A DNA stretch of 64,000 nt from Xenophilus sp. Marseille-Q4582. Its GTDB lineage: Bacteria; Pseudomonadota; Gammaproteobacteria; Burkholderiales; Burkholderiaceae_C. A program made the translations under genes and the position numbers. Numbering within the stretch: position 1 is the stretch's first letter; each line of letters begins with the position of its first letter. The notes under the pieces are model-generated. The model had not been told where the DNA came from. It ran no database searches and was given only the letters and a program-made list of their open reading frames with translations. Shown here piece by piece: positions 9,536 through 16,800 of the stretch. The stretch is taken from the NCBI RefSeq assembly GCF_916700565.1, contig NZ_CAKAKO010000003.1:806001-870000 (forward strand), in the 5' to 3' direction.

Positions 9536-10915
9536 TCAGGCCGGGCTGGCCGGACCGGCCGGCGACGGCCCCAGCTCATCGCGCAGGATCCACGCCGCTT
9601 CCTGCGTGCTCGCATGCTCGGGATAGCGCAGCTTCATGCGCATGAAGATGCGCACCGCGCGCTCGGGGTCGTTCAGGCCCTGCTGCAGCGCGCGCACCGT
9701 GAGCTCCATGGCCTGCGGGATGCGCGCGTCCTGCGGGAAGTGTTTCTCGAAGTGGTAGAGCAGCAAGGCCACATGCCGCGCCTTCGTGGCCTTCCAGGCA
9801 TGCTGGGCCAGCGCCAGCACGCTGTCGGCCGACGCCAGCCTGAACTGCGGCACGCGCTTGTGGCAGGCGCTCCAGACTTCCAGCGCCTCGCCGGCGCGCT
9901 GCTGCTGCAGCAACTGGTGGATGAAGCCCTGCGCGTGCCGGCCCAGCTCCTCGGGCCGCTCGGCCACCTTGAGCACGCGGTGGTAGCGGCGTGCATCGGC
10001 CAGGTCGTTCGCAGCGCCCGAGGCGCCGCGCGACCCCACCCGCTCCCATTCCCGCGCGGTGGCCACGGCCTCGTCCATGTCGCCGGCCTGCACCAGGCGC
10101 GCCACTTCGGCGTCGCGGCGCTGCGCCTCGGCGGCGGCCGGGTCCGGCACGGCGGCCGCCGCCGCGCTGCCGGGTGGCGCCATCAGCGGATCGATGTCCA
10201 GCGCAGCATGGTGCTGGTACATCACATAGCCGACCATGGCCGCCATGACCCAGGTGAAGTAGATGACCACGAAGGTCAGCGCCGGCAGCAGCACGCCATG
10301 CGGCACCACCGCCGCCAGCAGGCCGGCCGCCATCGGCGCCCCCTGCATCAGCAGGAAGAGGAAGAAGCACAGCAGGAAGTAGGACTTGCCCACGCGTGCC
10401 ACGGTGGCCAGCAGTTCGAAGGGATGGATGGCCGCGCGCAGGCTGCAGGTGTTGATCAGCACCATCAGCGTGGCCGGGATCAGGAAGGAGGACAGCAGGT
10501 TGGCCGCCACGCCCAGTGCCGGGCTCTTCACGGCCAGCAAGCCGATCACGAAGCCGTGCACCAGGGTGACGCCCAGGAACTTCCAGGGCAGCCATTTCCA
10601 GTCCTCGTCGAACAGGTGCGGGCGGTAGTCGGCGCTGCGCGTGACGCCGCGCGAGGCCAGCGCCGCCACCTTGAAGGCATAGCGGCTCACGGCCAGCACC
10701 AGGCCCAGCAGCACCGCGGCCATGAAGAGGCCGCCCAGCATCAGGCCGAAGCTGCACAGCGCCAGGAAGCCGGCGTACAGCAGCGGCTCCAGCTGCAGCG
10801 GGAAGAGGAAGAAGCTGTTGAGCCGCTGCCAGAAGGGGGGGATCCGCTCGTCCGCCCGCTCGGCGGAAGCGGCGCGGTGCGGGCCGGGGCGCAGAGCGGC
10901 GGGAGAGGAAGGCAT
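9536..10915 (-). CDS. unnamed multi-span membrane protein with TPR-like C terminus
   Basis: I do not recognise a named family. The 459-residue product has about six hydrophobic helices in three pairs (about 40-82, 115-160 and 175-235). Between the first two pairs is an acidic-aromatic loop (Phe-Asp-Glu-Asp-Trp-Lys-Trp-Leu-Pro-Trp-Lys). The layout resembles DUF4013-type membrane proteins. A proline/alanine linker leads into about 190 residues of amphipathic helices with TPR-like spacing and the phrase Ala-Leu-Leu-Leu-Tyr-His-Phe-Glu-Lys-His-Phe-Pro. The ATG at 10915 begins a plausible cytoplasmic N terminus; longer frames upstream run into intergenic sequence. It faces the rhomboid gene tail to tail, 79 bp apart. 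Confidence 0.7.
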   Translation of the reverse strand: MPSSPAALRPGPHRAASAERADERIPPFWQRLNSFFLFPLQLEPLLYAGFLALCSFGLMLGGLFMAAVLLGLVLAVSRYAFKVAALASRGVTRSADYRPHLFDEDWKWLPWKFLGVTLVHGFVIGLLAVKSPALGVAANLLSSFLIPATLMVLINTCSLRAAIHPFELLATVARVGKSYFLLCFFLFLLMQGAPMAAGLLAAVVPHGVLLPALTFVVIYFTWVMAAMVGYVMYQHHAALDIDPLMAPPGSAAAAAVPDPAAAEAQRRDAEVARLVQAGDMDEAVATAREWERVGSRGASGAANDLADARRYHRVLKVAERPEELGRHAQGFIHQLLQQQRAGEALEVWSACHKRVPQFRLASADSVLALAQHAWKATKARHVALLLYHFEKHFPQDARIPQAMELTVRALQQGLNDPERAVRIFMRMKLRYPEHASTQEAAWILRDELGPSPAGPASPA

Positions 10916-11192
10916 GGTGGATGCGGAGGAAATCAGGGGCGCCGGTGCAGCACCGCGCCCCAGCGGTGAATGATGGTAACTAATTGTGCGCGCACTGCCA
11001 GCACCCTGCCGACCTGCGCAGACGCCTGCGGCACAGACAAGGTCGCGCCGGGCGCCGGCCCGTGGAGGTGCCGAGGCGGCTGGAGGCTGCACGGCGCTCG
11101 AGCGAGGGAGCGCCGCCGGCGCGGCTGATAGGATCGCCACGCATCTTCCAAGCCTTCCGTCCTGGCAAGGACACCCGCAGCCGCCATCCATC
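10916..11192. other. intergenic region, promoters inferred only
   Basis: These 277 bp lie between two divergent genes, the membrane protein to the left and the drug exporter to the right, and must hold both promoters. No convincing -35/-10 pair, terminator or conserved small gene was seen. Open frames here are only GC-driven. Confidence 0.5.
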
Positions 11193-11219
11193 ATGGGAGC
11201 CAAGTCCGCAGAGCGCTGA
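11193..11219 (+). CDS. candidate 8-codon leader peptide
   Basis: The frame is ATG-Gly-Ala-Lys-Ser-Ala-Glu-Arg-stop, immediately followed by a 10-bp perfect stem-loop (11221-11249). Plasmid cmlA genes carry a 9-codon leader peptide and hairpins that control translation of the exporter, so the position is suggestive. There is no good Shine-Dalgarno sequence, and so short a frame can occur by chance. Confidence 0.25.
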   Translation: MGAKSAER

Positions 11220-11220
11220 G

Positions 11221-11345
11221 CCGCAACAACGCCTGTCCTGTTGTTGCGGCGGTCCATGCGCACCCCGCTTCGGCCCTGTGCTCGGCCGAGGCTGGGCCAT
11301 GCGGGCCGCCGTCAGATCCTTCTCATCTGACCGGAAGCTTCTCTC
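11221..11345 (+). promoter_or_regulatory. structured 5' leader of the drug exporter gene
   Basis: Two clear stem-loops are visible: ccgcaacaac/gttgttgcgg (11221-11230 with 11240-11249, nine-base loop) and gtcagat/atctgac (11311-11317 with 11325-11331, seven-base loop). The second ends directly before the likely ribosome-binding sequence cggaag (11332-11337), eight bases ahead of the ATG. The segment between them holds further complementary GC-rich blocks (ggcgg near 11247 with ccgcc near 11306). Neither hairpin has a U-tract, so transcription termination is unlikely and control of translation initiation is more plausible. The regulatory role is inferred from structure and from the known attenuation of the cmlA family. 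Confidence 0.45.
11256..11330 (+). CDS. candidate 24-codon upstream ORF in exporter leader
   Basis: An ATG at 11256 opens a 24-codon arginine-rich frame whose stop codon (11328-11330) falls within the 3' arm of the hairpin at 11311-11331, 15 bases before the exporter start. Translation of this frame would unfold that hairpin and free the ribosome-binding site. It lacks a strong Shine-Dalgarno sequence, so it remains a candidate only. Confidence 0.25.
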   Translation: MRTPLRPCARPRLGHAGRRQILLI

Positions 11346-12542
11346 ATGACCCGTCAATGCGCGCCCGCCTGGGCGCATTCGCTGCCGTCCACCCTGGCGC
11401 TGATGGCCCCCTTCGACCTGCTCGCTTCGCTGGCGATGGATGTGTACCTGCCGGTGATTCCGGCGATGCCGACCGCGCTCGGCACGTCGGCCGCGCTGAT
11501 CCAGCTCACGCTCACCGTGTACATGGTGCTGATCGGCCTGGGGCAGCTGCTCTTCGGCCCGCTGTCCGACCGCTTCGGCAGACGGCCCGTGCTGCTCGGC
11601 GGCGCCCTGCTGTTCACCGCCGCATCGCTGGGCCTGGCGCTGGCACAGAGCGGCGCGGCCTTTCTCGCCCTGCGCGTGGTGCAGGCCCTGGGCGCTTCGG
11701 CGGCGCTGGTCGCCACCTTCGCCACGGTGCGGGACGTCTATGCCGAAAGACCCGAAAGTCAGCGGATCTACGGCCTGCTCGGGGCCCTGCTCGCCTTCGT
11801 GCCCGCCGTGGGCCCCATCGCCGGCGCGCTGCTGGCCCGGGCAGGAGGGTGGCGCGCCATCTTCATGACGCTCGCGGTGCTGGGCCTGGGCGCCGCCGCG
11901 CACGCCTTCTGGCGTTGGCCCGAAACACTGCGGCGCCGCTCCACGGCGGGCGCCGCGCCGCTGCGAGCGATCCTCGGCAGCCCCGCCTTCCAGACCTACA
12001 CCCTGGGCTTCAGCGCGGCAATGGGCAGCTTCTTCGTGTTCTTCTCCACCGCACCCGGCCTGCTGATGGCGCGTGGCGCCATGGCGCCCTGGGAGTTCAG
12101 CCTGGCCTTCGGCTCGGTCGCGCTCGTGATGATCCTCGCCACCCGCTTCGCCGCCGCGCTGGCGCGCCGCTGGGGCACACGCGGCAGCCTGCTGCGGGGA
12201 CTGGGGGTGCTCATGACCGGCGCGGTCCTGCTGGCGCTCGCCCAGGCCCTGGCGCCCGGCGCACCCGTGCCGGCCTTGCTGGCGCCCATGTACCTGATCG
12301 CCTGCGGGATCGTGCTGCTGGTCTCGGTGTGCGCCCAGGGCGCACTGCGTGACTTCGGCCATGCGGCCGGCCTGGCCGTGGCGCTGTACTACGCCCTGCA
12401 GAGCCTGTTCGTGGGCGGACTGGGCACATTGGCCGTGCTGCTGCTGGGCCCGGCCTCCCACTGGCCGCTGGCGGCCTACGCGAGCGGAGTGCCGCTGCTC
12501 GCGGGGCTCAGCGCCAGGCGCCTGCCGGCGCAGACAGACTGA
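11346..12542 (+). CDS. CmlA/FloR-type MFS drug exporter (phenicol efflux family)
   Basis: This 398-residue protein has twelve hydrophobic segments. The sequence matches what I recall of FloR and CmlA along its whole length: Pro-Phe-Asp-Leu-Leu-Ala-Ser-Leu-Ala-Met-Asp near residue 22, the MFS loop motif Gly-Pro-Leu-Ser-Asp-Arg-Phe-Gly-Arg-Arg-Pro (71-81), Ala-Thr-Phe-Ala-Thr-Val-Arg-Asp-Val-Tyr-Ala, Phe-Val-Pro-Ala-Val-Gly-Pro-Ile-Ala-Gly-Ala-Leu and Gly-Ser-Phe-Phe-Val-Phe-Phe-Ser-Thr-Ala-Pro-Gly. Family members pump chloramphenicol and florfenicol out by proton antiport. Whether this chromosomal copy does so is not known; other Bcr/CflA-type carriers are the alternative. It is monocistronic with a structured leader, and composition equals the surroundings, so recent transfer is not evident. 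Confidence 0.85.
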   Translation: MTRQCAPAWAHSLPSTLALMAPFDLLASLAMDVYLPVIPAMPTALGTSAALIQLTLTVYMVLIGLGQLLFGPLSDRFGRRPVLLGGALLFTAASLGLALAQSGAAFLALRVVQALGASAALVATFATVRDVYAERPESQRIYGLLGALLAFVPAVGPIAGALLARAGGWRAIFMTLAVLGLGAAAHAFWRWPETLRRRSTAGAAPLRAILGSPAFQTYTLGFSAAMGSFFVFFSTAPGLLMARGAMAPWEFSLAFGSVALVMILATRFAAALARRWGTRGSLLRGLGVLMTGAVLLALAQALAPGAPVPALLAPMYLIACGIVLLVSVCAQGALRDFGHAAGLAVALYYALQSLFVGGLGTLAVLLLGPASHWPLAAYASGVPLLAGLSARRLPAQTD

Positions 12543-12574
12543 TCGGGCGTTGCTTCAACCGGGGCAAGTTGCGC

Positions 12575-12982
12575 TCAGTCCTTCACCGCCCTGCGCAGCT
12601 TCTTCGTCTGCGAACGCAGGCTCTTGCCCTGCAAGCGGCGCTGCTGGCTGCCGTAAGTCGGCTTCGTCGCCCGCCGCACGCGCGGCGGCGCGGCCACGGC
12701 ATCGACGATGGCCTGCAGCCGGGCCAGCGCGTCGGCGCGGTTCATCTCCTGCGTGCGGTGCTGCTGCGCCTTGAGCACCAGCACACCGGCCTGGGTGATG
12801 CGCGAATCGGCGCTGGCCAGCAGGCGGTGCTTCACATCCTCGGGCAGCGAGCTGGCGGCGATGTCGTAGCGCAGGTGCACCGCGCTGGAGACCTTGTTGA
12901 CGTTCTGGCCGCCCGCACCCTGCGCGCGGATGGCCGACCATTCGACCTCGCGCTCGTCGACGCGCGGCGACCGCAGGGTCAT
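12575..12982 (-). CDS. arfB: alternative ribosome-rescue factor / peptidyl-tRNA hydrolase ArfB
   Basis: This 135-residue protein carries the release-factor catalytic motif Gly-Gly-Gln within Gly-Ala-Gly-Gly-Gln-Asn-Val-Asn-Lys (about residues 22-30). It ends in a basic, Gln/Lys/Arg-rich tail (Gln-Gln-Arg-Arg-Leu-Gln-Gly-Lys-Ser). In ArfB (YaeJ) the tail enters the empty mRNA channel of stalled ribosomes while GGQ hydrolyses the peptidyl-tRNA. The length is close to the E. coli protein. It follows the thiolase by 22 bp on the same strand but is probably just a downstream neighbour of that catabolic operon. Confidence 0.93.
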   Translation of the reverse strand: MTLRSPRVDEREVEWSAIRAQGAGGQNVNKVSSAVHLRYDIAASSLPEDVKHRLLASADSRITQAGVLVLKAQQHRTQEMNRADALARLQAIVDAVAAPPRVRRATKPTYGSQQRRLQGKSLRSQTKKLRRAVKD

Positions 12983-13004
12983 GGCCTGGCCGACCTCGCC
13001 CGCC

Positions 13005-14192
13005 TCAGACGCGCTCGAAGATGGCCGCGATGCCCTGCCCGCCGCCGATGCACATGGTCACCAGCGCATAGCGGCCCTGCACGCGCTGCAGCTCGGCGAT
13101 CGCCTTCACGGTGATGATCGCGCCGGTCGCGCCCACCGGGTGGCCCAGCGAGATGCCCGAGCCGTTGGGGTTCACCTTCGCGGGGTCGAAATCCAGCTCC
13201 TTGATGACGGCGCAGGCCTGGGCCGCGAAGGCCTCGTTGGACTCGATCACGTCCAGGTCGCTGACCTTCAGGCCCGTGCGCGCCAGCACCTTGCGCGTGG
13301 CCGGCACCGGCCCGATGCCCATGTACGCCGGCTCCACGCCCGCATGCGCATAGCCCACCAGGCGCGCCAGCGGCTTGAGCCCCAGGGCCTTCACGCGCGC
13401 GCCTTCGGCCAGCACCACGGCGCCTGCGCCGTCGTTGATGCCCGAGGCATTGCCTGCCGTCACGGTGCCGCCCTCCTTCTTGAAGGCGGGCGTCATGCCG
13501 GCCAGCACTTCGACCGTGGTGGCGGCCTTCACGTGCTCGTCGGTGTCGAAGACGACCACGCCCTTGCGCGTCTTGACCTCGACCGGGACGATCTGCTCCT
13601 TGAAGCGGCCCGCCGCGATGGCGGCGGCGGCACGCTGGTGGCTCTGCGCGGCCAGTTCGTCCTGCTGGGCGCGCGTGATGCCGTGGCGCTCGGCCACGTT
13701 CTCGGCCGTGATGCCCATGTGGATCTTCTGCCAGGGGTCGTGCAGGATGCCCAGCATGTAGTCGATGACCTGTGCATCGCCCATGCGCGCGCCGAAGCGC
13801 GCGGCGGTGTCGAAGTAGGGGCCGCGGCTCATCGATTCGGAGCCGGCGCCGATGGCGATGTCGCAGTCGCCCAGCGCGATGGCCTGGGCGGCCGACACGA
13901 TGGCCTGCAGGCCCGAGCCGCACAGGCGGTTGACGTTGAAGGCTGGCGTCTCGATGGGGCAGCCGGCGTCGATGGCGGCCACGCGGCTGAGGTAGGCGTC
14001 CTTGGTGTCGGTGGGGATCACGTTGCCCATCACCACGTGGCCGACGTCGGCCGGTGCCACGCCGCTGCGTTCGAGGGCGGCCTTGACGGCCGTGGTGGCC
14101 AGCTGGGTGTTGGGCACGTCCTTGAGCGAGCCGCCGAAGGTGCCGATGGCGGTGCGGGCGGTGCCGACCACGAAGATGTCGCGTTGGGACAT
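13005..14192 (-). CDS. acetyl-CoA acetyltransferase / beta-ketothiolase (BktB-like)
   Basis: This 395-residue thiolase has all catalytic residues: the acyl-accepting Cys91 in Asn-Arg-Leu-Cys-Gly-Ser-Gly, His351 in Gly-His-Pro-Val-Gly-Ala-Thr-Gly-Ala and Cys381 in Cys-Ile-Gly-Gly-Gly-Gln-Gly. It catalyses reversible cleavage of 3-ketoacyl-CoA to acetyl-CoA plus a shortened acyl-CoA. It resembles BktB of Cupriavidus over its whole length as far as I can recall that sequence. A ribosome-binding site aggag lies shortly before the ATG at 14192. It follows the enoyl-CoA hydratase-like gene and would carry out the last step of beta-oxidation in this cluster; a role in polyhydroxyalkanoate precursor supply is possible but no phaB/phaC is nearby. 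Confidence 0.92.
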   Translation of the reverse strand: MSQRDIFVVGTARTAIGTFGGSLKDVPNTQLATTAVKAALERSGVAPADVGHVVMGNVIPTDTKDAYLSRVAAIDAGCPIETPAFNVNRLCGSGLQAIVSAAQAIALGDCDIAIGAGSESMSRGPYFDTAARFGARMGDAQVIDYMLGILHDPWQKIHMGITAENVAERHGITRAQQDELAAQSHQRAAAAIAAGRFKEQIVPVEVKTRKGVVVFDTDEHVKAATTVEVLAGMTPAFKKEGGTVTAGNASGINDGAGAVVLAEGARVKALGLKPLARLVGYAHAGVEPAYMGIGPVPATRKVLARTGLKVSDLDVIESNEAFAAQACAVIKELDFDPAKVNPNGSGISLGHPVGATGAIITVKAIAELQRVQGRYALVTMCIGGGQGIAAIFERV

Positions 14193-14225
14193 GGATGCTC
14201 TCCTGGAGGATGGGATCAGAGAATT

Positions 14226-15014
14226 TCAGTGCCCGCCGAAGACGGGCTTGCGCTTGTCGAAGAAGGCGTCCACGCCGGCCCTGAAGTCCGCGCTGGACGC
14301 GCAATGGCGGAACGCCGCCGATTCGGCCTCCAACTGTGCCGGCAGGTCGCGCTCGAAGCTGCCACGCATGAGACGCCGAAGCTGCCCCAGCGCCACCGTG
14401 GGGCCGGCCGCCAGGCGCTGCGCCAGCGCCATGGCCTCGTCGCCCAGCGTGTCCGCCGGCACGACCCGGTTGACCAGGCCCATGCGTTCGGCGGCTTGCG
14501 CGTCGAGCATGTCGCCCAGCATCGCGATTTCCAGCGCGCGGCGCAGGCCGACCCAGCGCGGCAGCGCCCAGGACGCGCCCACGTCGCAGCTCGCGCCGAT
14601 GTTCACATAGGCCAGGTTGAAGCGCGTGCCCTCGGCGGCGAGCACGAAGTCGGCCTGCAGCATCAGCGACAGGCCCGCGCCAGCGGCCACGCCATGCACC
14701 TGCGCCACCAACGGCGCATCGAGCGTGGCCAGCAGCGCCACCGCTTCATGCAGCGGGCGGATCAGATCGGCCGCGCCCTGCAGCGGGTTGGCCTGCAGCA
14801 CGGCCAGGTCGCCCCCGGCCATGAAGCCCTTGCCACTGCCGCGCAGCAGCACGGCGCGCACGCCGCGGTCGGCAGCGATGGCCTTCACGGCGGCCAGGAC
14901 GGCCTGCGCCATGGGCACGTCGATGGCGTTGAGGGCCGCGGGGCGGTTGAACTGCAGCGTGGCGACCGCGCCTTCGCGGCCGATCAGGAGGGGGGACGGG
15001 GGCTCGGTGCTCAT
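14226..15014 (-). CDS. enoyl-CoA hydratase/isomerase family protein
   Basis: This 262-residue crotonase-fold protein has an oxyanion-hole segment Gly-Lys-Gly-Phe-Met-Ala-Gly-Gly-Asp-Leu and a second, Gly-Val-Ala-Ala-Gly-Ala-Gly-Leu-Ser-Leu. Where hydratases usually carry a catalytic Glu in a Pro-Glu-(Ile/Val) strand, this protein reads Leu-Ala-Tyr-Val-Asn-Ile-Gly. It may therefore be an isomerase or a divergent member and not a classic hydratase. Its ATG overlaps the stop of the tetR gene as ATGA, showing translational coupling. The thiolase follows after 33 bp. It most likely acts on an unsaturated CoA intermediate of the acid activated by the ligase encoded on the right arm. Confidence 0.88.
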   Translation of the reverse strand: MSTEPPSPLLIGREGAVATLQFNRPAALNAIDVPMAQAVLAAVKAIAADRGVRAVLLRGSGKGFMAGGDLAVLQANPLQGAADLIRPLHEAVALLATLDAPLVAQVHGVAAGAGLSLMLQADFVLAAEGTRFNLAYVNIGASCDVGASWALPRWVGLRRALEIAMLGDMLDAQAAERMGLVNRVVPADTLGDEAMALAQRLAAGPTVALGQLRRLMRGSFERDLPAQLEAESAAFRHCASSADFRAGVDAFFDKRKPVFGGH

Positions 15015-15793
15015 GAGGGGGTCTCCATCGTGGTGATGCGGCGGCCGCGCACCGCAGCGCTGCGGGCCGGCGGCGCGGATGTCTTGGCCGCCCTGCGGCT
15101 GGCCGCGGGCGCCGGGGCAGCTGCCGGCCGCACGGCCAGCACGCCGCCCAGCAGCAGCGCGATGCCCTGGTCGGTGATCTGCGCGGGCGTCAGCGTGCCG
15201 TCCTCGCGGTACCAGCGGCCGATCCAGCTGAGCGCGCCGGCCAGCATGAAGGCCGCCATCTTCGGGTCGCAGGGTGCGAGCGAGCCTTCGCGGATGCCTT
15301 CCTCGATCAGCTGACGGAACTCCGCGTCGATGCCGGCCTTCAGCCGGCGCAGTTCCTTCCTGAGCGGCGCGGGCAGCGGGTCTTCGCCGATGCGGATCAC
15401 GCACATGCCGAAATCCTGCATCACGATGCCCGCATAGATGCGCATGCAGGCCATCAGCTGATCCAGCGCGCGCCCGCCGCCTTCGCGCACCTCGGCGATG
15501 CCGGCGCGCATCATCTCCAGCGCGCTGCGCACGCATTCGAGCAGGATGTCGTCCTTGCTCTTCACGTAGTAGTAGAGCGTGGGCTTGCTCACGTGCAGGC
15601 GCTCGGCGATGTCGTCGAGCGAAGTGGCGTGGAAGCCTCGCTCGTTGAACAGCTGCGCCGCCGTCTGCAGCACCGCCTGGCGCTTGCGCTCGCGCTGCTG
15701 CGTGCGGCCGGCGGCCGGCAGCCAGGGCGAAAGCCCGATCGGGCCGGCCGGTTCGGCGGGCGCTTCAGCGGCGGAACGCTTGCGGGGACTCAT
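15011..15793 (-). CDS. TetR/AcrR family transcriptional regulator
   Basis: This 260-residue protein has an N-terminal basic, Ala/Pro-rich extension of about 30 residues and then the helix-turn-helix (about 55-75) Thr-Ser-Leu-Asp-Asp-Ile-Ala-Glu-Arg-Leu-His-Val-Ser-Lys-Pro-Thr-Leu-Tyr-Tyr-Tyr. A ligand domain of average length follows, then a Lys/Arg/Ala tail. The ATG at 15793 is chosen because upstream codons run through the operator region. It is divergent from the ABC importer genes, and the palindrome at 15868-15880 between them is the likely operator. By analogy with other TetR proteins in acyl-CoA clusters, the inducer may be a CoA thioester; that is inference. Confidence 0.92.
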   Translation of the reverse strand: MSPRKRSAAEAPAEPAGPIGLSPWLPAAGRTQQRERKRQAVLQTAAQLFNERGFHATSLDDIAERLHVSKPTLYYYVKSKDDILLECVRSALEMMRAGIAEVREGGGRALDQLMACMRIYAGIVMQDFGMCVIRIGEDPLPAPLRKELRRLKAGIDAEFRQLIEEGIREGSLAPCDPKMAAFMLAGALSWIGRWYREDGTLTPAQITDQGIALLLGGVLAVRPAAAPAPAASRRAAKTSAPPARSAAVRGRRITTMETPS

Positions 15794-15867
15794 GGGGTTT
15801 GCGCGCACGGGAAAGTCCCGATGTGACCGGTGGGGCGCTTTCCGAAGATCGCCCACGTTACCAGGGA

Positions 15868-15880
15868 GTAGAAATTCTAC
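15868..15880. promoter_or_regulatory. candidate TetR operator palindrome
   Basis: The sequence gtagaa-a-ttctac is a perfect 6+6 inverted repeat around one base. It is AT-rich in an otherwise GC-rich region and lies between the divergent tetR and importer genes, 75 bp before tetR and 78 bp before the importer ATP-binding gene. A related half (gagtag) recurs at 15884-15889. Position and symmetry suggest the binding site of the TetR protein. Confidence 0.55.
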
Positions 15881-15957
15881 GGGCGAGTAGCCCTGCATGT
15901 CTCGGACTGTTTCATCCAGTCGCCCACGCCAGCCCTGCAAGCCCTTGCGCCTCCGCC

Positions 15958-16800
15958 ATGAGTGCCGTCCCTTCGCCTTCCACTGCCGCGCCCATCCTGC
16001 GCGTGGACGCGCTGACGCTGGCCTTCGGCGGTGTGAAGGCGTTGAACGGCGTGGGCTTCGACGTGCAGCCGGGCAGCATCACGGCCGTGATCGGCCCCAA
16101 CGGCGCGGGCAAGACCTCGCTGTTCAACACCATCTCGGGCTTCTACCGGCCCACCGCCGGCAGCGTGCAGTTCGAAGGCGCCGACATCACACGCGTGCCG
16201 GCGCCCCGGCGCGCGGCCATGGGCCTGGCGCGGAGCTTTCAGAACATCGCGCTGTTCCGCGGCATGACGGTGCTGGACAACATCAAGCTGGGCCGCCACG
16301 CGCACCTGAAGACCAATGTGTTCGAAGCGCTCTTCTATGTCGGCCGCGCGCGCCGCGAAGAGGCCGAGCTGCGCCGCGACGTGGAGGAATGCATCATCGA
16401 TTTCCTCGAGATCGACCACATCCGCCACGCCAGCGTCGCCGCCCTGCCCTACGGCCTGCGCAAGCGCGTGGAGATGGCGCGCGCGCTGGCCATGCAGCCC
16501 AAGGTGCTCATGCTGGACGAGCCCGTGGCCGGCATGAACCGCGAGGAAACCGAGGACATGGCGCGCTTCATCCTCGACGTGCGCCGCGAGTGGGGCATCA
16601 CCGTGCTCATGGTCGAGCACGACATGGCCATGGTCATGGACCTGTCGGACCATGTGGTGGTGCTGAACTTCGGCCAGGTCATCGCGCAGGGCCGGCCACA
16701 GGAGGTGCAGGCCAACCCGGACGTGGTGCGCGCCTACCTCGGCGCCGGCGACGTGAGCACCCTGCGCGCCAAGCTGCGCGGCGCGGCGGCCGCGGCATGA
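15958..16800 (+). CDS. branched-chain-type ABC importer, ATP-binding protein (LivG-like)
   Basis: This 280-residue ATPase has Walker A Gly-Pro-Asn-Gly-Ala-Gly-Lys-Thr (46-53), a divergent signature Tyr-Gly-Leu-Arg-Lys-Arg-Val-Glu (about 160), Walker B Val-Leu-Met-Leu-Asp-Glu-Pro (about 180) and a switch histidine in Val-Glu-His-Asp-Met. These are typical of LivG, which powers high-affinity uptake of amino acids, short amides or aromatic and dicarboxylic acids. It is the first gene of a five-gene importer operon; its stop overlaps the permease start as ATGA. Upstream in-frame starts would run through the operator, so the ATG at 15958 is preferred. Confidence 0.93.
   Translation: MSAVPSPSTAAPILRVDALTLAFGGVKALNGVGFDVQPGSITAVIGPNGAGKTSLFNTISGFYRPTAGSVQFEGADITRVPAPRRAAMGLARSFQNIALFRGMTVLDNIKLGRHAHLKTNVFEALFYVGRARREEAELRRDVEECIIDFLEIDHIRHASVAALPYGLRKRVEMARALAMQPKVLMLDEPVAGMNREETEDMARFILDVRREWGITVLMVEHDMAMVMDLSDHVVVLNFGQVIAQGRPQEVQANPDVVRAYLGAGDVSTLRAKLRGAAAAA

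Noticed and set aside
11221-11249. Stem-loop before the drug exporter as a rho-independent terminator
   Set aside because: The stem is not followed by T residues; it is better explained as part of a translational leader.
12894-15314. Long plus-strand frame across the thiolase and hydratase genes
   Set aside because: It is an antisense shadow; the minus-strand genes have complete catalytic motifs and start/stop coupling.
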